From NCBI GenBank assembly GCA_046538105.1, contig JBKHJO010000072.1:1-9914 (forward strand): 9,914 nucleotides of DNA. The letters are read 5' to 3'. A model generated the notes under the pieces. That model saw only the letters and a program-made list of their open reading frames with translations, was not told the DNA's origin and made no database searches. Positions 1 through 6,170 of this stretch are shown in pieces. The DNA comes from JAWLEV01 sp046538105. GTDB taxonomy: Bacteria; Chloroflexota; Anaerolineae; UBA1429. Both the position numbers and the translations under genes were made by a program. Each line of letters opens with the position of its first letter. Position 1 is the stretch's first letter.

Positions 1-133
1 GGCCAGGGTCCTCCACGCGGCGTATGGCCCGCAGCAGTTCCTCGCGGCTGGCCGGCCCGCGCTGGGCGCAGCGGATGATGGCCAGACAGCGGCGGATGAC
101 CAACCAACTGCTCTCTCGTCTGCCTCGCGTCAT
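1..133 (-). CDS. Probable HTH/WYL-type transcriptional regulator, N-terminal fragment (runs off left edge)
   Basis: Reading the minus strand from an ATG at 131-133 gives 44 open codons to the window edge. A GGGAG ribosome binding site (139-143) sits five bases upstream, and an in-frame stop lies a few codons before the start. The peptide has a hydrophobic helix of the form WLVIRRCLAII, then GPASREELLRAIRR. This resembles the first two helices of the winged-helix domain that opens many WYL-domain regulators: an arginine-rich helix, a glycine-proline turn and a helix carrying EELL. Such proteins usually bind DNA and have a C-terminal ligand- or nucleic-acid-sensing WYL domain, which would lie outside this window. 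The gene is divergent from the sugar-nucleotide epimerase operon. The coding call is fairly safe from composition, start signals and promoter. The family call rests on one short stretch and could be another HTH family. Confidence 0.55.
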   Translation of the reverse strand, partial: MTRGRRESSWLVIRRCLAIIRCAQRGPASREELLRAIRRVEDPG

Positions 134-201
134 GGTCACTCCCAGGATATATTATGACAACTCCTCTCGCGCCCCTGCCGGACGCGAGCCTCCTCTGGGC
201 C

Positions 202-230
202 AGTATATCCCAAGAGAACACAAAGCACAA
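202..230 (-). promoter_or_regulatory. Sigma70-like promoter for the minus-strand regulator
   Basis: On the minus strand TTGTGC (225-230) and TATACT (202-207) are separated by exactly 17 bases. This predicts a start of transcription near 195 and a leader of about 60 bases before the ATG at 133. The -35 region lies in a run with TTGTG repeated three times (about 218-237), which could be a protein-binding site. Identified by eye only. Confidence 0.45.
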
Positions 231-282
231 CACAAATTCGGCCTTTTATCCACGCCTCGGACGGAGGAGGGAAGCGGAACTT

Positions 283-311
283 TTGACCTATGCGGCGATG
301 TGACCTAGAAT
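283..311 (+). promoter_or_regulatory. Sigma70-like promoter of the epimerase-lipoprotein unit
   Basis: TTGACC (283-288) and TAGAAT (306-311) are separated by 17 bases and face the epimerase gene. The predicted start of transcription is near 318, giving a leader of about 33 bases that contains the GAGGAG-type ribosome binding site. The same TAGAAT -10 recurs in the promoter at 6110-6138, which supports both. Confidence 0.6.
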
Positions 312-350
312 CACCTGAAAGTGCACTGCGAATCGAGGAGAAGAGGAAGC

Positions 351-1328
351 ATGCGGGCGCTGATCACGGGAGGGTGTGGGTTTATCGGCAGTCACCTGGC
401 CGAGGCGCTGCTGGCCAAGGGCGACAGGGTGACGGTGGTGGACGACCTTTCTACGGGACGTTTTGAGAATATCGAGCATCTGGTGGATGGGCCGGGGTTC
501 CAGTTCGCCATCGACAGCATCACCAACGAGACGGTGATGGACCGGTTGGTGAGCGAATGCGATATCATCTACCATCTGGCCGCGGCGGTGGGAGTGGAAC
601 TGATCGTCAACGATCCCATCCACGTGATCGAGACCAACATCCAGGGCTGTGACACGGTGCTGCGCATCGGGGCCAGGTATCGCAAAAAGGTGATGCTGGC
701 CTCCACCTCGGAGATTTACGGCAAGGGGGACAGCATGCCCTTTGGCGAGGAGGACGATCGGGTGCTGGGGCCCACGACGCGGAGCCGCTGGAGTTATGCC
801 TGCTCCAAGGCCATGGACGAGTTTCTGGCCCTGGCCTATGTCCGGGAACGGGCCCTGCCTGTGGTGATCATGCGCTTTTTCAATACGGTAGGCCCCCGGC
901 AGACAGGGCGCTATGGGATGGTGATCCCCCGCTTTGTTCAGCAGGCTCTGAGCGGAGAGCCGATCACGGTGTATGGCGACGGGCAGCAGTCCCGCTGTTT
1001 CGCGTATGTGGGGGACGTGGTGGAGGCCATGGTCGCCCTGGCACGAGAGCCGTCGGCGGTGGGAGAGATATTCAACATCGGCAGCAGGGAAGAGGTGACC
1101 ATCAAGGAACTGGCAGAGCGCATCGTCCGCCTGACAGAGAGTTCCTCGGAGATCGTATATATACCGTACGATGAGGCATACGAAGAAGGATTTGAGGATA
1201 TGCGCCGCCGCGTGCCGGAGATCCGCAAGGTCAAGAGATATATCGGGTGGGAGCCCAGCGTGGATCTGGAGGGCATCCTGCGGTGTATCATCGACCACCA
1301 TGTATCGAGGCAAAAGAGAGAAGGATAA
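351..1328 (+). CDS. NAD-dependent sugar-nucleotide epimerase/dehydratase (extended SDR)
   Basis: A 325-residue extended short-chain dehydrogenase/reductase, likely cytoplasmic, acting on a nucleotide sugar for glycan or envelope synthesis. The N-terminus has the Rossmann signature G7-x-x-G10-x-x-G13 and the acidic pair D31-D32 expected to hold the NAD ribose. S118-T119-S120 and the YxxxK pair Y149/K153 form the catalytic set. FFNTVGPRQ and VYGDGQQSR (about 176-215) and the C-terminal GFEDMRRRVP-like stretch resemble UDP-glucose 4-epimerase and UDP-glucuronate decarboxylase relatives. Exact substrate cannot be read from sequence. I chose the ATG at 351 because GAGGAGAAGAGG lies just upstream and the Rossmann strand begins at once; an in-frame GTG at 321 would add ten unlikely residues and lies almost on the predicted transcription start. 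The lipoprotein gene follows after 26 bases, so the two are probably co-transcribed. Confidence 0.9.
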   Translation: MRALITGGCGFIGSHLAEALLAKGDRVTVVDDLSTGRFENIEHLVDGPGFQFAIDSITNETVMDRLVSECDIIYHLAAAVGVELIVNDPIHVIETNIQGCDTVLRIGARYRKKVMLASTSEIYGKGDSMPFGEEDDRVLGPTTRSRWSYACSKAMDEFLALAYVRERALPVVIMRFFNTVGPRQTGRYGMVIPRFVQQALSGEPITVYGDGQQSRCFAYVGDVVEAMVALAREPSAVGEIFNIGSREEVTIKELAERIVRLTESSSEIVYIPYDEAYEEGFEDMRRRVPEIRKVKRYIGWEPSVDLEGILRCIIDHHVSRQKREG

Positions 1329-1354
1329 TTCTCCTGCTGGCCTGTGAGGATGAG

Positions 1355-2860
1355 ATGATTAAACGTTGTTGTTTTATTCTATTGTTAGCGAGTTTATTGT
1401 TTGGCTGTATTTCCTGTGGGCGTCGCGAGGCCCAGGTGGGCTCGACGTCGCCCCCCTCCCCTTCCGACACGGCCACGGAGACCGAAGCGATCCCCACGGC
1501 CACCGAGGGCGAGCCGACGGCCACCCCCACGCCCTCCTGGACACCTTCTCCCTCACCCACCGCCACCTCCTCTCCATCACCGACGTCTTCCCCATCGCCG
1601 ACGCCCTACCATCCCGCCCTCGTCTTTGCTGGCGTCACCCAGGAGGGGGCGATGAACGTGATGGTCTATGACATGCAGGAGGAGACACGGGAACTCGTCA
1701 CCCGCTTTACAGAGCGCGACAATCTGTCGGACATCACCTGGTCCCACGATGGGCAATGGATCATCTTTGTGAGCAGCCACGAGTTCATTCACAGTCGCGG
1801 CAATGAGCGCAACATCTTTCGGATGCGCCCTGACGGCTCTCAGTTAGAGATGCTCACGGGGGAGTATGTGGACCCGGCCCAGGTTCCGGCCCCCTATGGC
1901 CCGCTGCGCGGACGCGTGGTCGACGGAAGGGGAGAATGTCGGGTATGTGCCCAGGGAGCCAAAGTCGCCGAGGTGAACGAGGATGGGACCTTTGAACTGC
2001 CGGGCGTTCCCCTCTCGGGCACCTGGGCGCGGGTGGTCTGTCGGGATGGAGAGGACGTCCTGCAGGGAGAGGTGGAACTGGAACTCGAGGGGGAGGAAGA
2101 GGGAGAAGAAGGCAAGGCAGAAGCAGAGGAGGAGGAAGGGGCAGGGGAGAAGGAATTCGCTCCCATCTCTGTGGAGGTGCAGCCCCGCGGACAGGGGTGG
2201 TGTCAGGTTTCTCTCTCGCGCGACGGCAGCACCCTCGCTGGCATCTTTTACCAGTGGGCGCTGAACGATGAGGGAGAGCGCCAGTACGAGTATGAGGGGA
2301 TCCTGTACGATATGGAGGAGGGACGCCAGGGCACCCTGGAACTTGCAGAGGGGAAAACGCTCAGGGGATTGGCGTGGTCCCCCACGTCGGATCAGTTGGT
2401 GGGCACCCTGTCGGATGAGGAGGGCACCTCGCTCTGGCTTTGGGATGCCGAGGGGAATCTCCTGGATCCTCTCCTCGAGATACCCAATCCGGAACGGGAG
2501 ACGGCCGTGGCCACCGAGCCCGCGTGGTCCCCTGATGGCAGCCATGTGGCCTTTGCCCTGCGTTACCGCCACTGGTGGGAGCCCCCCCAGTACAGGACGG
2601 ATATCATTCTCGTCAGCACCGACGGCGACTTGGCGACCCTGGAGGAAAGCGAATGGGGGAATGTGGCCCGGCACCCCACCTGGTCCGCCGATGGAGAAAC
2701 GGTCTATTATCAGTTCTCGCCTGGAGAGCCCGACGAGTGCCATGGAGAGAGGGAGGGCGGCGATATATGGTCGGTGCGTGTGGCGGAGCCCACGCCCGTG
2801 CCCCTGACAGAGGACGGTTCGAGTTATCTGCCCGCCTTTTCTCCGCCCCTCTCTCCCTGA
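1355..2860 (+). CDS. Lipoprotein with TolB/PD40-like beta-propeller and inserted carboxypeptidase-regulatory-like domain
   Basis: A 501-residue predicted surface lipoprotein. The start ATG has TGAGGA four bases upstream. Residues 1-17 form a short basic, then hydrophobic, signal peptide ending LLFG before C18, the likely lipidated cysteine (F at -2 is not ideal). Residues about 30-84 are a Ser/Pro/Thr spacer with SPSPT repeats. A propeller follows, with WSxDG-type motifs near 127, 284, 339, 388, 441 and 492. The last one (PAFSP) ends the protein without its following strand, and the N-terminal ALVFAG strand near residue 89 could complete that blade. Between the first and second motifs, residues about 182-245 (RGRVVDG ... 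NEDGTFELPGVP) resemble a carboxypeptidase-regulatory-like fold, followed by a Glu-rich run (about 240-268). Propellers of this type bind partners or ligands; no enzyme residues are evident. It follows the epimerase gene closely. Ligand unknown. Confidence 0.82.
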   Translation: MIKRCCFILLLASLLFGCISCGRREAQVGSTSPPSPSDTATETEAIPTATEGEPTATPTPSWTPSPSPTATSSPSPTSSPSPTPYHPALVFAGVTQEGAMNVMVYDMQEETRELVTRFTERDNLSDITWSHDGQWIIFVSSHEFIHSRGNERNIFRMRPDGSQLEMLTGEYVDPAQVPAPYGPLRGRVVDGRGECRVCAQGAKVAEVNEDGTFELPGVPLSGTWARVVCRDGEDVLQGEVELELEGEEEGEEGKAEAEEEEGAGEKEFAPISVEVQPRGQGWCQVSLSRDGSTLAGIFYQWALNDEGERQYEYEGILYDMEEGRQGTLELAEGKTLRGLAWSPTSDQLVGTLSDEEGTSLWLWDAEGNLLDPLLEIPNPERETAVATEPAWSPDGSHVAFALRYRHWWEPPQYRTDIILVSTDGDLATLEESEWGNVARHPTWSADGETVYYQFSPGEPDECHGEREGGDIWSVRVAEPTPVPLTEDGSSYLPAFSPPLSP

Positions 2861-2871
2861 TATCCAGTATG

Positions 2872-2917
2872 GGGAAGAGGGCGTCTCCCTGGGAAAGATT
2901 TTTTCGCCATTCCCAGG
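2872..2917 (+). terminator. Possible transcription terminator or paired inverted repeats after the lipoprotein gene
   Basis: Two overlapping structures lie just after the stop codon. GGGAAGA (2872-2878) can pair with TCTCCC (2884-2889) with one bulged A, and a run of six T follows at 2899-2904. Separately, CCTGGGAA (2888-2895) and TTCCCAGG (2910-2917) form perfect 8-base arms around a 14-base loop that contains the T run. Neither is a textbook terminator. The region could equally hold an operator for the next gene. Confidence 0.25.
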
Positions 2918-2931
2918 TCTTCTGGTACACT
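2903..2931 (+). promoter_or_regulatory. Possible extended -10 promoter for the zinc-ribbon membrane protein
   Basis: TGG followed by TACACT (2923-2931) matches an extended -10 element. The -35 position 17 bases upstream reads TTCGCC, a weak match. It would give a leader of about 100 bases before the ATG at 3041. I see no better promoter in this 180-base gap. Confidence 0.3.
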
Positions 2932-3040
2932 GGGGGGACAATCTAGCGGATGCATACCACACGGCCTGACACAGGATCCCCGTCTTGCTATCGACGGCGG
3001 TGTGTCTGGCGAGAAGCGGTTTTTGAAGGAGTGCTGAGGC

Positions 3041-3673
3041 ATGACCATACCATCTGATCTGAACGTCTATATCTCCGCCCTCATGTTCGTGGTGGGCGCC
3101 TATCTCATCGCCCTTTACGTGGGCCTGATCGTTTGGACCTTTAGGGACATTCGCTCGCGTTCCAGAGATCTGCTGGCCCAGATCATGGCCACGTTTCTGG
3201 TGGCCCTCTTTACGGTACCGGGGCTGCTCATTTATCTGCTCCTGCGCCCCCAGGAGACGCTGATGGAAGCATATGAGCGAGAACTCACCGAGGAGGCCAT
3301 CGTACAGGAACTGGAAACGCAGCGCGCCTGCCCAAACTGCAGACACAGCGTGGAAGCAGATTTCATCGTCTGCCCATACTGCCACCAGCAATTGCGCCTG
3401 CGGTGTGTGGGGTGTGGTCGCCTGCTGAATCCCGAATGGGATGTATGCCCCTATTGTGGACTGCTCCTGGATGAGGAAGAGGAAGAAGGGTCGCCTTCTG
3501 AAGAGGCGCCCGATGAGCAAGAGTCCGCGCGCGAGACGGTCTCTGTCGGGGAGCCCGCGACCCCGTCCGAAAGGGAGGCAGACGTCGATGTCGAACTTGC
3601 GGGCGGCGGAGAATTGCCCCCCCAACAGGGAGATGAGGCATCCGAGGACGCAGAGCCGTCCAATCTAATCTGA
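3041..3673 (+). CDS. Two-helix membrane protein with double zinc ribbon and acidic tail
   Basis: A 210-residue protein of unknown role. GAAGGAG (3025-3031) precedes the ATG by nine bases. Two hydrophobic segments, about residues 10-33 and 48-68, are separated by an Arg-rich loop (RDIRSRSRD), which suggests a hairpin in the membrane with the loop in the cytoplasm. Then come eight cysteines in four CxxC pairs: C97/C100 with C111/C114, and C122/C125 with C136/C139. This is the spacing of two rubredoxin-like zinc ribbons (CPNC, CPYC, CVGC, CPYC), as in double-zinc-ribbon proteins. Residues about 144-207 are rich in Glu, Asp, Pro and Ser and probably disordered. Such ribbons usually serve in protein or nucleic-acid contacts, so a membrane-tethered adaptor is a reasonable inference only. 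The stop codon overlaps the end of the opposing gene. Confidence 0.85.
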   Translation: MTIPSDLNVYISALMFVVGAYLIALYVGLIVWTFRDIRSRSRDLLAQIMATFLVALFTVPGLLIYLLLRPQETLMEAYERELTEEAIVQELETQRACPNCRHSVEADFIVCPYCHQQLRLRCVGCGRLLNPEWDVCPYCGLLLDEEEEEGSPSEEAPDEQESARETVSVGEPATPSEREADVDVELAGGGELPPQQGDEASEDAEPSNLI

Positions 3674-5407
3674 GAATGGCGTGGACTCGGATGCGAGGGT
3701 AAAGATCTCTGCCCGCTTGGCCCTGGGCCATATTCCCAGGGCCTTGAGTTGTTGCACCAGTTCCGGAACGCGCTCCTTGCCCAACAGACAGGCCGTGGGG
3801 GATATCATCTGGCCCAAGAGTTTGCCTATTTCCGGATGGGCCTGAAGGCGGTCCATGGTCTCCTCGTCCACGGTCTGAAAGAGAACGACCTCCCGTATAG
3901 AGGCGCGGCCAAACCTCGCCCCCCAATCGCGGATCCTTTGCATGACGCGGGAAGGGACGCCGTCCTCCGTGATGCGCTGGAGAAAGCGGATGATCTGCTC
4001 CACCTTGATATCGGTATTGAGCCCTTTGTAGAGGGACTCCTCGGTGATGCGATAGAAGGCCCTATCCTCCTGTCTTTGCCACTCGGCAAAGCGCTCTAAC
4101 TGGTAGCGTTCATAGAGGGTATTCTGGCAGGTGATCTTTACCGTGAGGTCGTCGTTCATGGTGGCCAGGGGAGAGGGCGCAGAACCCCTCTCTCTTTCCT
4201 GCGCCGTCTCCTGTCCGCTGAGCAGCCGGCGCCCCAGGGGGGTGATGGAGACCGCCGTCGGCTGCCTGGATTCCTGAGGATGTCCCACCTCCACCACACC
4301 CAACCAGCGCAGGGAGGTACTGATCATGTAACGGGCCAGGGCGCCCTCGACCCTGTCCCAGGACTCAAAGCCGTGCAAGATTTCGTTCGTCTCGGCATCC
4401 CGCACGTCCCAGCCCTCCAGGTCTGCATCGGAGCGCAAGTAATGGGGATAGTGGCGATCCAGGATATCCACAAAAGCGTCCAGGGAGAACCAGGTGTTAG
4501 GCGCATGTTCGTTGAGGGCCCGAAGCAGGGTATGCCGCGCGCTGGCGAGAGCGCCCGGCTGGTCCACCTCGGCGCAGCGCAGAGACGGGACGAGACAGAG
4601 TTCATTCCATTCCGCGTCGTCGCGCCAGGCCTCGTAGAGGCCCTGCATACGCTGGATGTCGGAGAGTTGCAGCCATTCCCGCGCACAGAGGCTGGGCTGC
4701 AGCAGGCCATCGACCTCCAGCGCCAGATCGAGTTTCCAGATGAGATGCCACAAAAAGCGCGGGCGATGGGGCGTGAGGGCGCCGAGCAGCCGGGGGGGAA
4801 GGTTCATCTCCTCCAGCGTCGTCAGCGGGTCCTGTCCCCTGGGGGGAACGGGGGGCTGCTCCCGCCGCATATGGACGAGGATGGCAAGGAGATCCTCCAT
4901 GATCGCTGATCCATCGCCCTCGACCTGCTCGGGAGTGGGCACGGCCTGGGCTTTCACCTCCAACTCATCGCCCTTGAGGGTATAGAGGCGCACCAGGAGT
5001 TCCTGGGGGATGAACAATATCTCGCCGTAGCGATCATCCACATTGCCATAGGCGCGATAAAGAAGGCCCCTGTAGAACAGTTCCTCCAGAGCGTTATCCG
5101 GCCGCAGCCAGGGCCTCTCCCGTTCCATACGCAGGGGGCCAAAGCGACGGATATTGCCATAGCGCGCGGAGAGGCGGCGACTGGGCGAGGAACCTCCCTG
5201 ACGCAAGAGATGGACCAGGGCCTCGTCGGCCTCCGAAGACAGCCCCTCCACGAGGGGTTTCAGCATGGGGGATGTCTGCATGGTCTCCGCCAGACACACG
5301 GCCATCTGTCTCGGCTCATCCTTGGCCAGAGGGATCTGCCAGGGATCCGAGATGGCGTGGAGCATGGTGGGCGTATATTCATCAAGACAGCGGTAAAGAT
5401 CCTTCAT
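3665..5407 (-). CDS. Helicase-associated (XPB/Ssl2-like) domain protein lacking a helicase core
   Basis: A 580-residue protein on the minus strand. The C-terminal part (about residues 415-570) matches the pattern of the XPB/Ssl2 helicase-associated domain (Helicase_C_3 type): LERFAEW, YRITEESLYKGL, an IIRFL helix, GVPSRVMQRIRDWGARFG, a VVLFQT strand and a final LVQQLKALGIWP-like unit. The N-terminal part (SSEADEALVHLLRQGG, then RRFGPLR and RPWLRPDNALEELFYRGLL) resembles the regions that accompany this domain in actinobacterial and chloroflexal proteins. I see no Walker A, DEAH box or other helicase motif, so it is not a helicase itself. A role in DNA binding or repair is an inference. The ATG at 5405-5407 has GGAGA four bases upstream. 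An in-frame ATG at 5461 has no ribosome binding site and lies only about ten bases from the predicted transcript start. The gene is monocistronic within the window. Confidence 0.8.
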   Translation of the reverse strand: MKDLYRCLDEYTPTMLHAISDPWQIPLAKDEPRQMAVCLAETMQTSPMLKPLVEGLSSEADEALVHLLRQGGSSPSRRLSARYGNIRRFGPLRMERERPWLRPDNALEELFYRGLLYRAYGNVDDRYGEILFIPQELLVRLYTLKGDELEVKAQAVPTPEQVEGDGSAIMEDLLAILVHMRREQPPVPPRGQDPLTTLEEMNLPPRLLGALTPHRPRFLWHLIWKLDLALEVDGLLQPSLCAREWLQLSDIQRMQGLYEAWRDDAEWNELCLVPSLRCAEVDQPGALASARHTLLRALNEHAPNTWFSLDAFVDILDRHYPHYLRSDADLEGWDVRDAETNEILHGFESWDRVEGALARYMISTSLRWLGVVEVGHPQESRQPTAVSITPLGRRLLSGQETAQERERGSAPSPLATMNDDLTVKITCQNTLYERYQLERFAEWQRQEDRAFYRITEESLYKGLNTDIKVEQIIRFLQRITEDGVPSRVMQRIRDWGARFGRASIREVVLFQTVDEETMDRLQAHPEIGKLLGQMISPTACLLGKERVPELVQQLKALGIWPRAKRAEIFTLASESTPFSD

Positions 5408-5416
5408 AAGTCTCCA

Positions 5417-5476
5417 TTTTGATACCGTTTTTATGTCGAGCAAAAGTATCAAAAAGGTCATAGAAGAGCATCAAAA
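5417..5476 (-). promoter_or_regulatory. Three-copy TTTTGATAC operator array in the helicase-like gene leader
   Basis: TTTTGATAC (5417-5425) and GTATCAAAA (5446-5454) are perfect 9-base inverted copies with 20 bases between. A third copy with one mismatch, GCATCAAAA, lies at 5468-5476, 22 bases from the second in the same orientation. The third copy covers the predicted transcription start of the minus-strand gene and the other two lie in its leader, a classic position for a repressor. The regulator is unknown. The 20-base gap makes an RNA hairpin less likely than a protein-binding array. Confidence 0.5.
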
Positions 5477-5478
5477 AA

Positions 5479-5507
5479 AGTATACTGAAAATGCTTCCCG
5501 GAGACAA
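5479..5507 (-). promoter_or_regulatory. Sigma70-like promoter of the helicase-associated-domain gene
   Basis: On the minus strand TTGTCT (5502-5507) and TATACT (5479-5484) are 17 bases apart. The predicted start near 5472 gives a leader of about 65 bases to the ATG at 5407, containing the TTTTGATAC boxes. Confidence 0.6.
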
Positions 5508-5589
5508 GCGAGATGAAAGGCGCCCCGGCCCAGGCCTCCCCGGAAGGGATCGAGGTTAAGAGCAGCGAGCAGGCGATAAAAGTTCGCGC

Positions 5590-5622
5590 TGTAAAAAAGC
5601 AAAGAAATACGTATAATATAAT
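5590..5622 (+). promoter_or_regulatory. Promoter of the DUF1232 gene with overlapping TATAAT elements
   Basis: Two consensus TATAAT hexamers share one base (5612-5617 and 5617-5622) in an A+T-rich stretch about 35 bases upstream of the ATG at 5655. The -35 is weak: TGTAAA (5590-5595) with a 16-base spacer for the first hexamer. The rest of the divergent gap, 5508-5589, is G+C-rich and shows nothing I can assign. Confidence 0.5.
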
Positions 5623-5654
5623 TAAAAGTGGGGTAGCCCTGTGGGAGGGATGTC

Positions 5655-6023
5655 ATGAACAAAGGGAATCTTTACGAGGAGAAGCGAACGTCCAATCTCC
5701 TCTGGGTCATAGAGCGGCTGCGGTTGGCCTGGCGCCTTTTCTGGGATGATCGCGTGTCCGACTGGGTCAAGGTCGTGCCCCTTTTTTCCATACTCTACCT
5801 GATCTGGCCCTTTGACCTGTTGAGCGATCCCCTGTTGGGATTGGGGCAACTGGACGATCTGGCCGTCATGGCATTGGCATTAAAGATATTCATCTCTTTA
5901 TGTCCATCCGAAGTGGTGAGCGAGCATTGGAACGCCCTGACCCGCGCGGAGGAGGCGGCGGCGCATGAAGGCGAGACAGTCGAGGGCGAGTATCGCATCC
6001 TTGACGAGGAACAACGGGAGTAG
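5655..6023 (+). CDS. DUF1232 (YkvA-like) small membrane protein
   Basis: A 122-residue protein with GGGAGGG (5643-5649) five bases before the ATG. Residues about 38-84 carry the DUF1232 pattern: a hydrophobic helix (VPLFSILYLIWPFDLLSD), a PLLGLGQLDD loop with the conserved Asp pair, then a second hydrophobic helix (LAVMALALKIFISLCP). The family is widespread and has no settled biochemical role. Two membrane helices with the acidic GQLDD loop between them are the hallmark. The first 30 residues are an amphipathic Arg/Trp-rich helix, and the last 25 are acidic and probably soluble. It is transcribed on its own from the divergent promoter shared with the helicase-like gene. No clear terminator follows; 6024-6100 is T-rich without a convincing hairpin. 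Family assignment is confident, function unknown. Confidence 0.88.
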   Translation: MNKGNLYEEKRTSNLLWVIERLRLAWRLFWDDRVSDWVKVVPLFSILYLIWPFDLLSDPLLGLGQLDDLAVMALALKIFISLCPSEVVSEHWNALTRAEEAAAHEGETVEGEYRILDEEQRE

Positions 6024-6106
6024 GGGTTAGATTGCTTTTGTGCTTTTCTTTGTTTATCCTTTTTCAAGATATCTATTCACCTCTTTTCTGGACAGAGATG
6101 GGCCGT

Positions 6107-6138
6107 AATTTGTCAAATTGAACGATTCATAGTAGAAT
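6107..6138 (+). promoter_or_regulatory. Operon promoter with -35 inside a 13-base palindrome
   Basis: TTGTCA (6110-6115) and TAGAAT (6133-6138) are 17 bases apart, predicting a start of transcription near 6145. The -35 lies inside AATTTGTCAAATT (6107-6119), a perfect palindrome with 6-base arms and one central base. A dimeric repressor bound there would block RNA polymerase. This is the only good promoter I find for the genes from 6171 to 9761. Confidence 0.6.
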
Positions 6139-6170
6139 ACTGGCGACGGATTTCAAAAAGAGGTAGATGG

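Noticed and set aside
24..308. Plus-strand open frame of 94 codons at the left edge
   Set aside because: It covers the antisense of the minus-strand regulator start and then runs through promoter elements on both strands. Its peptide is Arg/Ser-rich with no family likeness.
288..1313. Minus-strand open frame of 341 codons
   Set aside because: It is antisense to the epimerase, whose Rossmann and YxxxK motifs make the plus frame certain. The His/Pro/Gln-rich peptide is typical of a shadow.
1541..1606. Tandem repeat in the lipoprotein linker as a possible mobile or CRISPR-like repeat
   Set aside because: The repeats encode in-frame SPSPT units of a low-complexity surface spacer and are imperfect at DNA level. 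There are no spacers of constant length.
1844..3625. Minus-strand open frame of 593 codons
   Set aside because: It is antisense to the lipoprotein and zinc-ribbon genes, both of which have clear domains and start signals. The long frame reflects high G+C codon bias.
5513..5749. Small plus-strand frame (78 codons) across the divergent promoter gap
   Set aside because: It starts without a ribosome binding site upstream of the DUF1232 promoter and overlaps that gene in another frame.
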